Notes: generated by a model from the sequence alone, not told the origin. 7,227 nt of DNA from Euryarchaeota archaeon UBA125 (GCA_002502625.1 DAPV01000101.1:1-7227), one strand, 5' to 3'. Counted from the stretch's first letter, positions 1 to 6,130 are shown. Numbers and translations are program-made.

Positions 1-486
1 CTTGGTTTATTGACAATAAATGCATTAGCAGCAGCTAATTGGATTCTCGTTCCAGTTCAAGCAGAATACTATGCATTAGAAGGAATGAGTCAACTAATGA
101 ATTCCATTCGTTTAATCCAGAGGCGAGTGAATAATCATCTGAAATTATTTGGAATTGCTGTGACGATGTATACTCCACGTTCGAAATTATCTCAATTTGT
201 TGAATCAGAAGTAAGGAAGCATTTCGGAGAAGATGTGTTTCAAACTGTGATTCCTAGATTAATGTCAATTGCTGAGGCTCCTAAAGATGGGGCCCCTGTC
301 GTATTATTAAAAAATCCAACTAAAGGAAATAAAGGGAGTAAACAATACTGGGCATTAGCCAAAGAATCGCATCTTAGAATAATGAAAAGAAGAGCAGAAT
401 TCGGTATTAATCCTGAGTCTGTACTTCGAAGAGAAGCAATTCAACAAGGTGATCCGGAACATATCTGGGATGATATTGGTAATTGA
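1..486 (+). CDS. parA: ParA/Soj-family chromosome-partitioning ATPase, C-terminal part (5' end cut by window)
   Basis: This is the C-terminal part of a ParA/Soj-type P-loop ATPase, the family that dimerises on ATP, coats nucleoid DNA and moves partition complexes. The reading frame is open from base 1 (LGLLTINALAAANWILVPVQ), so the gene continues off the left edge, and the Walker A and deviant switch motifs are outside the window. Visible family hallmarks are the LGLLTINAL stretch, the PVQAEYYALEG segment, the TMYTPRSKLSQ loop, VRKHFG..VF.TVIPR, and the AEAP..G segment near the nucleotide pocket. After the usual family end (about ALAKE) there are roughly 40 more residues, charged and ending in HIWDDIGN, which is longer than typical Soj. 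The next gene starts 75 bases downstream on the same strand and encodes a small ribbon-helix-helix protein, a plausible DNA-binding partner as in the SegAB or ParA/ParG systems. The family call is secure. Whether it serves the chromosome or an integrated element cannot be seen. Confidence 0.93.
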   Translation, partial: LGLLTINALAAANWILVPVQAEYYALEGMSQLMNSIRLIQRRVNNHLKLFGIAVTMYTPRSKLSQFVESEVRKHFGEDVFQTVIPRLMSIAEAPKDGAPVVLLKNPTKGNKGSKQYWALAKESHLRIMKRRAEFGINPESVLRREAIQQGDPEHIWDDIGN

Positions 487-501
487 ATAAATTCTCAATT
501 A
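480..501 (+). repeat. AT-rich inverted repeat across the parA stop codon
   Basis: Seven-base arms TAATTGA (480-486) and TCAATTA (495-501) flank an 8-base spacer and include the parA stop codon. T-rich sequence follows (about 508-525). It could be a weak 3'-end hairpin or a binding site for the neighbouring ribbon-helix-helix protein. The arms are nearly all A/T, so chance is a real alternative in this AT-rich DNA. Confidence 0.3.
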
Positions 502-543
502 ATGGCATCTTTTGTAAATTTTCACCGTCATACCTATGTTCGT

Positions 544-549
544 GGAGGT
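544..549 (+). promoter_or_regulatory. Shine-Dalgarno-like GGAGGT before the ribbon-helix-helix gene
   Basis: GGAGGT matches the core of the archaeal GGAGGTGATC ribosome-binding sequence and lies 12 bases before the ATG at 562. A second in-frame ATG at 577 is too far away (27 bases), so this site favours the 562 start. Confidence 0.5.
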
Positions 550-561
550 CTGTTTTGAACC

Positions 562-798
562 ATGGGTTCACCAGACATGACATCAGTTTCAGTTTCATTC
601 GAAGTCCGAAGACGCCTTAATTCGTTAAGAGCAATGGAAGGTGTGAAAAGTATTGATGATCTTCTAAAATCAGTTTTGAAAGAATACCGACTTAATCGAT
701 TGAAAGAAGAACACAATTCGTTAAGAATACGTATTTCAAATTTAGATGAAACAGATATTGATGCTACAATAACTGCTTTGGGTTTATTGAGTGATTAA
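562..798 (+). CDS. Small ribbon-helix-helix DNA-binding protein, candidate ParA partner
   Basis: A 78-residue protein whose N-terminal half fits a ribbon-helix-helix fold: a short beta-strand with alternating residues (TSVSVSFEV, residues 7-15), helix 1 (RRRLNSLRAMEG), the characteristic turn, then helix 2 (SIDDLLKSVLKEYR, about 30-43). Such proteins form dimers that insert a two-stranded sheet into the DNA major groove, and act as CopG/Arc-type repressors, VapB-like antitoxins or ParA partners (ParG, SegB). A charged helix (44-58) and a short acidic end follow. A GGAGGT at 544-549 supports the ATG at 562, though the ATG at 577 would keep the whole domain. It lies 75 bases after parA, and the following gene overlaps its end by 8 bases, suggesting co-translation. 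The fold call rests on pattern alone. The role as partition adaptor is inferred from position, and an antitoxin role is the main alternative. Confidence 0.8.
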   Translation: MGSPDMTSVSVSFEVRRRLNSLRAMEGVKSIDDLLKSVLKEYRLNRLKEEHNSLRIRISNLDETDIDATITALGLLSD

Positions 799-1051
799 TT
801 TGCGTGGACAACCAAGAGTTATCAAAATAAATGGAACAGTCATCCTTAGAGGTCTCTTTTTTCCAAACAGTAATGAAGAAACTCTGCTTCATTTAGCTGC
901 ATGTGAAAAAATTGAGTTACATTCAACATCAAAGGATTGGAATTTTGTTCTAAGAGGCCTAATGGAGATAAGTCGAAGAGCAGGAAGTCACCCAATGACT
1001 GGAACTGAATTAAACAATCTTCGAATGATTTTACCAGTAAATTTCAACTGA
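791..1051 (+). CDS. Hypothetical 86-residue protein overlapping the ribbon-helix-helix gene
   Basis: I do not recognise this protein. It begins with GTG inside the last codons of the preceding gene (8-base overlap) and has no clear Shine-Dalgarno sequence, which suggests translational coupling. A TTG at 800 is a possible alternative start. It is a small soluble protein of mixed character, with a hydrophobic strand-like N-terminus (VIKINGTVILRGLFF), a probable helix around EETLLHLAACEKIEL, another at NFVLRGLMEISRRAG, and a last segment TGTELNNLRMIL. It has two histidines and one cysteine but no metal-binding pattern, and no membrane segment or signal peptide. Its place directly behind parA and a ribbon-helix-helix gene suggests a third member of that cassette, or the toxin-like partner if the previous gene is an antitoxin. 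No known toxin motif (such as PIN acidic residues) is visible. The tight overlap supports it being a real gene. Confidence 0.62.
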   Translation: MINLRGQPRVIKINGTVILRGLFFPNSNEETLLHLAACEKIELHSTSKDWNFVLRGLMEISRRAGSHPMTGTELNNLRMILPVNFN

Positions 1052-1056
1052 GTTCG

Positions 1057-1075
1057 TATTATTTACTATTTTTCT
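1057..1075 (+). terminator. T-rich tract, possible archaeal terminator for the + strand block
   Basis: Just after the stop at 1049-1051 the + strand is T-rich, with an uninterrupted TTTTT at 1069-1073. Archaeal RNA polymerase commonly terminates at such U-tracts without a hairpin. The tract lies inside the last codons of the opposing gene, so it also encodes the lysine-rich C-terminus there, and composition alone could explain it. Confidence 0.4.
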
Positions 1076-3485
1076 CAAGCCACTCATGTCCATACCAGCG
1101 CCATTGATCCATAGTCCATCCATCGGGTAACCCACCTTCAGGTAACGGAGGAGCCTCCGATGGAGCAGACTGTTCAGCCAGTGGTTGTCCCTCAGGAACT
1201 TCTGAGGTTTCCTGATCAGAATTCTGATACACTTGCCAACCTTCCTGGGCAGATTCCCAATTTCCAGAACCATCATCTACATCTGATGTTTCTTCATCAG
1301 ATTGATCATCACTCGGTTCAATATCAATTGGGTCTCTTTGCTTACCTTGTTCTGGTTCATCGGTCGAATTCATAGAACCTTCTTCTTCTGAAGTTTCACT
1401 TAGATCAAGTAATGATGCAACATCATCATCCCACTTTTCATCTTCAATAATTCCACCAAATTGTTCTACTGAACCAGTTTCAATTTCTTTAGTAGCCCCA
1501 CGGCGAGTATATTTCTCTTCCACGGTTTCAGACTTCTTACCTACCTTTCGTCCAACAAGCGAAAGAATACCAATAGCTAGTAACATTACTAATGCAATAC
1601 CAGCGCCAATAGGAGCAAAGGAAATTAATTGAGCTGCTAAATCTATATCTTCCTCCTGATTAATATCTTGTACAGGAGTAGGATCTACAACTATCAACGA
1701 AAGACATACTGAATCATTTTCATTTCTATCACAATAATCATCTATTGTTTGAATATTGAATTCACTATCGTCATAGTCAGAATTAGAACCCCAACAGTCT
1801 CTATCTTCATCCAACCATTCTGTAGAGTTGCCAACTAGCGAATCTGGGCAATTAGTTGCATCCCAATATGCTTCAGATTCGTCAGCATAACTATCATCAT
1901 CAGTATCTGGGCAACCATAAGTAGAAACAGTCTGAACTCTATCTTCTACCGGATCATAAAGTAAGTATCGGGTACTAGTTCCGGCTTCATTAGTACATCC
2001 GTCACCCCTAAATCCTAGTTGGGCATCTCCATATCCATCGCCATCAGTATCCATCCATTGAGTAGGCTCAGAAGAAAATGCGTCACCTTCGTCAGACCAA
2101 CCATCTCCGTCTAAATCAGGACAACCTAATCTGTCTTCAGTAGAAGAGCCGCTCACATCTGGACAAGCATCAGGGTCAGTTCCTTCTAAGTTATCTCCGA
2201 ATCCATCACCATCGGAATCTGCCCATTGGGATGAATCATCAGGAAAACTATCGCCATCTTGACCATAGCTTGCATCACCATAACCATCTCCATCACTATC
2301 TTGGTGTTGATCCGGATTAGAAGGGAATAAATCGGGGTTATTTCCTTGAGCATTGTCTCCGAATCCATCTTGATCAGAATCTTCCCATTGAGTAGAGTCA
2401 TCAGGGAAACTATCTGATTGATTTCCTGATTCTGAATCACCATATCCATCTCCATCTCTATCTGATGTCTGAGAAGAATCCTGTGGGAATGCATCAAGAG
2501 AATCAACTACATTGTCGCCATCACTATCAATATCAAACAATAAAACATCAGTTGAACTAGCAAATGACATTAGAACTACCAATGATGTCCCTTCTCCATC
2601 TAAGATCCCTACAATCTCTCCATTTCCTTGAGATAAAGCTTGTATTTGAATACCAGTTGAACGATTAATAAGGTGAAATAAGCCATTAGAACCTGCTAGA
2701 GAAATTGAATCTACTCCAGAATCAAATATCCCAATCAACTCAGTAGGAGGGCTAGGGGTGAAAGAAACTAACATGGTCCAATTTGATGAGTCATATACCA
2801 AATATTGGCCGTCTTTGGTAACTGTGTGTAATTGACCATTAGTATCTCCCATCATAGAAGTTACTTCCGCATTTGGTTCTGCTAAAACTCCTATCAAAGA
2901 CCCATCATTAGCATGAACCCTTACAGATCTATCCTTTCCACCAGTAACAACATTTCCTTGAGGAGTTACCTCAACAGATGATATGCCTATACTGTGTGCA
3001 GTAGTTTCTGCTCCTGTGGAGACACCGTCACTATACTCAATAGCATTTTTTGAAGAACGGTCTGAAAGCCAAAGATCTCCCCCTGGATCAAAATCTAATG
3101 AGTCTACAGGACCACGAGAAATAGAGTAAATTATTGCCTCAAAAACTGTAGAATATATCACAGCACCACCTTGATGACCAACAGCGATAAGTCCATCAGC
3201 TGAACTATAGGCCATAGAAAGTGCAGTAACATTCAGAATTCCTGTCCAAAGAATTTGCCCCGCTTGGTTACCAGTTACTTTAATTGCAGTAATATTTCCA
3301 CTTTCATTTACAATAGCAACATCTCCATTTCCAAGGTCTGCCCATCCAATTGATGAACCTGAAAGTGTCTCTACATCTTCAGCAAACCCTAGGTCACCTG
3401 CAGCACCATCAACAGAAGGAATTGTGATTGAAATAAAGAGAATCGCGACGGTTAGAATGCACTTAGACCAATTGCGCATGGACAT
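1059..3485 (-). CDS. Secreted, membrane-anchored beta-propeller protein with thrombospondin-3-like calcium repeats
   Basis: An 808-residue envelope protein of unknown function. Order: Sec signal peptide (about 1-27; MRNWSK then a hydrophobic stretch ending near SVDG); beta-propeller-like region (about 35-317) with WD/PQQ-like blades such as GQLHTVTKDGQYLVYDSSNW; an array of D-x-D-G-D-G-x-G-D calcium-binding motifs (320-572) like thrombospondin type 3 repeats; eight cysteines between 441 and 594, four as CPD, probably disulfide-bonded; one membrane helix (about 619-645) followed by RKVGKK; then a strongly acidic cytoplasmic tail (646-808) ending in an aromatic motif GWT..QW.WYG..WL. The outer part should bind calcium and perhaps ligands or neighbouring cells. 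I chose the ATG at 3485 because GGGGATG lies 6 bases before it. An in-frame ATG at 3494 abuts the G-run with no spacing, and one at 3479 is also possible. It lies 35-44 bases behind the coiled-coil gene, so probably the same transcript. Domain calls are from sequence pattern. The ligand is unknown. Confidence 0.88.
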   Translation of the reverse strand: MSMRNWSKCILTVAILFISITIPSVDGAAGDLGFAEDVETLSGSSIGWADLGNGDVAIVNESGNITAIKVTGNQAGQILWTGILNVTALSMAYSSADGLIAVGHQGGAVIYSTVFEAIIYSISRGPVDSLDFDPGGDLWLSDRSSKNAIEYSDGVSTGAETTAHSIGISSVEVTPQGNVVTGGKDRSVRVHANDGSLIGVLAEPNAEVTSMMGDTNGQLHTVTKDGQYLVYDSSNWTMLVSFTPSPPTELIGIFDSGVDSISLAGSNGLFHLINRSTGIQIQALSQGNGEIVGILDGEGTSLVVLMSFASSTDVLLFDIDSDGDNVVDSLDAFPQDSSQTSDRDGDGYGDSESGNQSDSFPDDSTQWEDSDQDGFGDNAQGNNPDLFPSNPDQHQDSDGDGYGDASYGQDGDSFPDDSSQWADSDGDGFGDNLEGTDPDACPDVSGSSTEDRLGCPDLDGDGWSDEGDAFSSEPTQWMDTDGDGYGDAQLGFRGDGCTNEAGTSTRYLLYDPVEDRVQTVSTYGCPDTDDDSYADESEAYWDATNCPDSLVGNSTEWLDEDRDCWGSNSDYDDSEFNIQTIDDYCDRNENDSVCLSLIVVDPTPVQDINQEEDIDLAAQLISFAPIGAGIALVMLLAIGILSLVGRKVGKKSETVEEKYTRRGATKEIETGSVEQFGGIIEDEKWDDDVASLLDLSETSEEEGSMNSTDEPEQGKQRDPIDIEPSDDQSDEETSDVDDGSGNWESAQEGWQVYQNSDQETSEVPEGQPLAEQSAPSEAPPLPEGGLPDGWTMDQWRWYGHEWLEKNSK
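1770..2528 (-). repeat. Thrombospondin-3-like D-x-D-G-D-G calcium-binding repeat array
   Basis: Eight aspartate-rich motifs of the form D.DGDGYGD occur at residues 320, 342, 369, 396, 423, 457, 479 and 527 of the propeller protein. The spacing is exactly 27 residues for the four motifs from 342 to 423, then becomes irregular and cysteine-containing. Intervening segments repeat DSFPDDS.QW and NPD.FP. Alternating acidic oxygen ligands of this type bind calcium in thrombospondin and OmpA-linked repeats, giving a stiff stalk that needs calcium. Seawater calcium would keep it folded. Confidence 0.85.
2194..2517 (-). repeat. Two tandem copies of a 162-bp higher-order repeat
   Basis: Within the calcium-repeat array, 2194-2355 and 2356-2517 align at a 162-base offset. 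Both begin TCTCCGAATCCATC on the + strand and share blocks such as the one encoding FPDDS.QW. Each copy holds two 27-residue units, so the pair of units, not the single unit, appears to have been duplicated. A third partial echo starts beyond 2517 (TTGTCGCCATC). Confidence 0.7.
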
Positions 3486-3491
3486 CGAAGG

Positions 3492-3499
3492 CATCCCCC
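3492..3499 (-). promoter_or_regulatory. GGGGATG Shine-Dalgarno-like element deciding the propeller gene start
   Basis: On the minus strand a run of G is followed by ATG (GGCGGGGGATG), then six bases and the ATG at 3485. GGGGAT differs by one base from the GGTGAT core complementary to archaeal 16S rRNA. The same heptamer precedes the coiled-coil gene with 7-base spacing. This favours 3485 over the ATG embedded in the element at 3494. Confidence 0.45.
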
Positions 3500-3506
3500 G
3501 CCTATG

Positions 3507-3519
3507 AATCCGGCGGATT
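3507..3519. repeat. Perfect 6+1+6 palindrome in the gap between the coiled-coil and propeller genes
   Basis: AATCCG, a central G, then CGGATT form a perfect dyad in the 35-base gap, with two further matching pairs outside a single mismatch (3504-3505 with 3521-3522). The one-base centre makes an RNA hairpin unlikely with all pairs formed. It looks more like a protein-binding dyad, or a short stem that melts its inner pairs. Confidence 0.45.
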
Positions 3520-3529
3520 AATGGATAAA

Positions 3530-6130
3530 TTACTCTTCTTCAGAAGATGCTATCTTCATTACCTTAACAGGTCGAATAGAACTCGTCTTTGAATTCTCAT
3601 CATTATCTACTGGTTGTAGAGTTTTTACTGGTTTTATCGATGCTGTGTCTCCCTCTGAAATAGGTGTAAGTAGACGTCTATCTGAAGCAGGTACTAACTT
3701 TGCTAGATTATTTTCATCAATCTCTGGCTGAACTAATTCAGGTTGAATCGTCTTACGTACAGGCGGACCCTTTACTTGGGACGATGAAACTGGTTGACGT
3801 ACCATTCGTCCACCTCCTGGAGGTCCTTTTACCGGAGGAGATTTGACTGATGGTCCTCCGCTTCGAATCATTTTACCTCCACCTGGAGGAACTGATATTG
3901 ATTCTTCAGAAACTATATCAGATTCTTCTTCTTGTTCTTGTTCTTGTTCTTCCTCTGATTCCTCTATCGATTCTAATTCAGATTCTTTTGGTTGAATCGG
4001 TTTAACTACAGATTTGGTTCCTAAAAATCCAGGAGTATCTGCTTGAGGAGCACCCAAAGGAGCTGAAGTTCCTCCGATTGGAGATCTTGTAGGAGCTAAA
4101 GGAGCAGATTGACCAAGAGGGCGAGTTCCAAGAGAAGTAGGTACGTCTTTCTGAGCAGCGGCTGCACCAAGTGCAGTCATTGGACGTGATTGCCCAATTG
4201 GTGTACGAACGGGTGCTGCTAAACCTCCTCCCAGTGGCATTGATTGTCCAGGGACATTGAGACCTGTCATCGCTGCCGCTCCAAGACCAGTAGGTTGACT
4301 CCCTAGACCTTGATTCTGAGTACCTAATCCTAGGGTACCAGCTGCTCCAGATGGTGTTTGGGAACGAGCTGTTCCTAAGGCACCCATCCATGCTTCTCGC
4401 TTAGCAAGAAGAGCATCTTGTTCTGATGCTTCTTCTTTAGATTCAAACTGAGCAACTAGTGCTTCTCTTTCTAGATCTTCGTCTGAAATCAAATCTTTTT
4501 CAATATCCTTTCTTAGTCTATCTTCTGCTAATTGCTTAAATTCATCGGAACGTGCTTCGAGAGTTGCCAATCTCTCCTTAATTTCTTGACGCTTAACGGC
4601 TAACGCGGCTTCAATTTCAGCACGCATTTCAGCTTCTCTTCGTCTTACTTCAATGAGAGCCTTGTTTCTCATTATTTCTTCACGCTTAGACATTTGACGC
4701 TCTAATTGTTCAACAACTTCACGCTCTTTTCGTTCTCTAAACTCGCCTAAACGTTGTTCCATTTCAACTTCCAAATCCAAGGCAGTCTCCTGTCGTACTA
4801 AGTCTAATGAAGTCTCTAATGAAATTCTTTCATTTCTAAGACGGGCGTCAATTTCAGCCATTATTTGTCGTTTTGTTGCTTCTTCTCTGGTAGAATACTC
4901 AGCTTCAATCTGCTCAACCCAATTTGTTCTACGAGTTTCATGATCCTCCTCCATCTCATTTCTTAATTCATTTTCACGGTCATGACGGAATCGAGCAAGT
5001 TGACTTCCAATTTCAGCTTCTCTTTGAAGACGATAAGTTTCGAACTGATGTTCAATTCGACGATCTAATTCACCCTCAATCTGTCTAGTCAATCCCGCTT
5101 CAATATCGTCTACTGTTTGTTGAAAACTAATATCAAAGCGGTCACGAAGTCTTTGCTTTCTTTCAGATAATCTACCAGAATATTCTGTCTCTAGAGTCTT
5201 TAGAACAACAGATCGAAGTTCTTCTCTTTTTCGAGCAACTGCTAATTCCAAATCTTCTTGCATTCGATTTTCTAATCTATGAGTTTCTGAAACGAGGCGT
5301 TGTTCTAATTCTGATTGAATATCTTTAGCCACATCTTCTTCCATTCGAAGAGCTCTTCGCTCATATTCAGCACGTAGTCTCGTTTCACGATCTTTTAATC
5401 TCTGCTGTAGTTGTTGCTCAAGACGATTACGCAAAGCTCCACGAATCTGTATTTCCCTCTCAGCCAATCTTTCATCTAGGCCGTCTTGAATTCGTTGTTT
5501 CTGTAGATCTTCTTCATTGCCTAACTGCTGTTCCATATCTAATCGAAGTTCAGATTCTAAATCTCGAACTTGACGTTGAAATGCTTGTTCTGCCTCGATT
5601 TCCATTCTCTCTGACAAAAATGCATGTCTTCGAGTAAATTCTTCGTCCATATCTTGACGGAGCCTATCTCGTATTTCCTGCTGAGAAACCTTGATTTTTC
5701 GTTCTTTTTCTAATGAAAGCATTTCTTTGAGTTGAGATTCTTCTCTCTCAAGACGTAACATTAATTCCTGTTTTAGAACTGATTCTTCTCTCTCAAGGAC
5801 TTGTTGTTCTATTCTAGATAATTCGTCTTCCAAATCAGAACGCAAGGAATCTTCTAAAGTTCTATATTCCTCATCATGAATTATTTCATTTGCTTTTCGC
5901 ATTGCACTTCTCATGTTAGCCAATCTTTCAGATTGCTCTACAAGACGTAATCTTCTTTCACGATCCATTCGTGAACGTAATTCTGATTCTTTATCTAACG
6001 ATTGTATGGCTTTCTCTGTACCTTCAAATGAATCAGATGAGGTACCAACAATACTACCTCGTAAATCAGCCAAAGATGGCTTAACAGCCCCTTGACTCTC
6101 AAAGGTCTCCGACACTTCATCTGTAGCCAT
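3530..6130 (-). CDS. Large cytoplasmic coiled-coil protein with Pro/Gly-rich, acidic and basic tail
   Basis: An 866-residue protein I cannot assign to a named family. After about 45 Ser/Glu-rich residues comes an almost unbroken helical stretch (about 45-580) of Glu, Arg, Leu and Gln with heptad-like hydrophobics and essentially no Pro or Gly breakers, typical of a long coiled coil. The rest looks disordered: a Gly/Ala/Pro/Leu linker (582-715) with PIG, GLG and APLG echoes, an acidic patch (717-744, EESEEEQEQEQEEESD), then a basic Pro/Gly tail with two PPGGG(K/R)M(I/V)R copies and two SI(K/R)PVK copies. There is no signal peptide, membrane span or cysteine, and only two tryptophans (404, 581). 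No Walker motif is visible, so it is not an SMC/Rad50 ATPase. A rod or filament scaffold in the cytoplasm is the natural inference. The ATG at 6130 is preceded by GGGGATG at 7-base spacing. The propeller gene follows closely and is probably co-transcribed. Confidence 0.85.
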   Translation of the reverse strand: MATDEVSETFESQGAVKPSLADLRGSIVGTSSDSFEGTEKAIQSLDKESELRSRMDRERRLRLVEQSERLANMRSAMRKANEIIHDEEYRTLEDSLRSDLEDELSRIEQQVLEREESVLKQELMLRLEREESQLKEMLSLEKERKIKVSQQEIRDRLRQDMDEEFTRRHAFLSERMEIEAEQAFQRQVRDLESELRLDMEQQLGNEEDLQKQRIQDGLDERLAEREIQIRGALRNRLEQQLQQRLKDRETRLRAEYERRALRMEEDVAKDIQSELEQRLVSETHRLENRMQEDLELAVARKREELRSVVLKTLETEYSGRLSERKQRLRDRFDISFQQTVDDIEAGLTRQIEGELDRRIEHQFETYRLQREAEIGSQLARFRHDRENELRNEMEEDHETRRTNWVEQIEAEYSTREEATKRQIMAEIDARLRNERISLETSLDLVRQETALDLEVEMEQRLGEFRERKEREVVEQLERQMSKREEIMRNKALIEVRRREAEMRAEIEAALAVKRQEIKERLATLEARSDEFKQLAEDRLRKDIEKDLISDEDLEREALVAQFESKEEASEQDALLAKREAWMGALGTARSQTPSGAAGTLGLGTQNQGLGSQPTGLGAAAMTGLNVPGQSMPLGGGLAAPVRTPIGQSRPMTALGAAAAQKDVPTSLGTRPLGQSAPLAPTRSPIGGTSAPLGAPQADTPGFLGTKSVVKPIQPKESELESIEESEEEQEQEQEEESDIVSEESISVPPGGGKMIRSGGPSVKSPPVKGPPGGGRMVRQPVSSSQVKGPPVRKTIQPELVQPEIDENNLAKLVPASDRRLLTPISEGDTASIKPVKTLQPVDNDENSKTSSIRPVKVMKIASSEEE
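3548..3640 (-). repeat. Paired SI(K/R)PVK motifs at the C-terminus of the coiled-coil protein
   Basis: SIKPVKTLQPV (residues 831-841) and SIRPVKVMKIA (851-861) are two copies 20 residues apart, separated by an acidic/polar spacer. A repeated short basic motif at the extreme end of a disordered tail suggests a linear binding motif used twice. Confidence 0.65.
3797..3889 (-). repeat. Paired PPGGG(K/R)M(I/V)R motifs in the coiled-coil protein tail
   Basis: PPGGGKMIR (residues 748-756) and PPGGGRMVR (770-778) are nine-residue near-identical copies 22 residues apart, with related VKSPPVKGPP and VKGPPVRK segments between and after them. They sit directly after the acidic patch and look like duplicated docking motifs. 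Confidence 0.7.
3986..4387 (-). repeat. Low-complexity Gly/Ala/Pro/Leu linker coding region
   Basis: Residues 582-715 of the coiled-coil protein are made of degenerate echoes such as GLGTQNQGLG, GLGAAAMTGL, APVRTPIGQS, APTRSPIGGT and APLGAP. The stretch separates the rod from the acidic and basic tail modules and is probably a flexible spacer. Confidence 0.65.

Noticed and set aside
407..716. Two short minus-strand frames opposite parA and the ribbon-helix-helix gene (407-598 and 534-716)
   Set aside because: Both are antisense to better supported genes, show no domain and have no upstream signals.
1059..1130. WW domain in the LPDGW C-terminal motif of the membrane protein, which would pair with the Pro-rich tail next door
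   Set aside because: Only the first residues match a WW domain. The segment is too short and lacks the Y-Y and second Trp-x-x-Pro pattern, and the partner tail has no PPxY.
1031..1375. Frames at 1031-1276 (minus) and 1160-1375 (plus) near the end of the propeller gene
   Set aside because: Shadows of the acidic Pro/Glu/Ser tail, with no recognisable protein features.
2186..2506. 106-codon minus-strand frame, very rich in Met and Ile
   Set aside because: It is the shifted frame of the Asp-Gly calcium repeats (GAT GGA TAT read out of phase), so its openness follows from the repeat.
1770..2528. CRISPR array or simple DNA repeat as an explanation of the regular periodicity
   Set aside because: The period is a multiple of three, the copies differ at synonymous and conservative positions, and they encode calcium-binding motifs in frame.
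4002..4391. 129-codon open frame on the minus strand, rich in Ser, Trp, Arg and Cys
   Set aside because: It lies wholly inside the low-complexity linker of the coiled-coil gene in another frame. Its composition is a shadow of the Gly/Pro/Ala codons and it has no ribosome-binding site.
4390..6130. SMC/Rad50-type ATPase for the long coiled-coil protein
   Set aside because: No Walker A, signature or Walker B motif at either end, and no central hinge region is visible.
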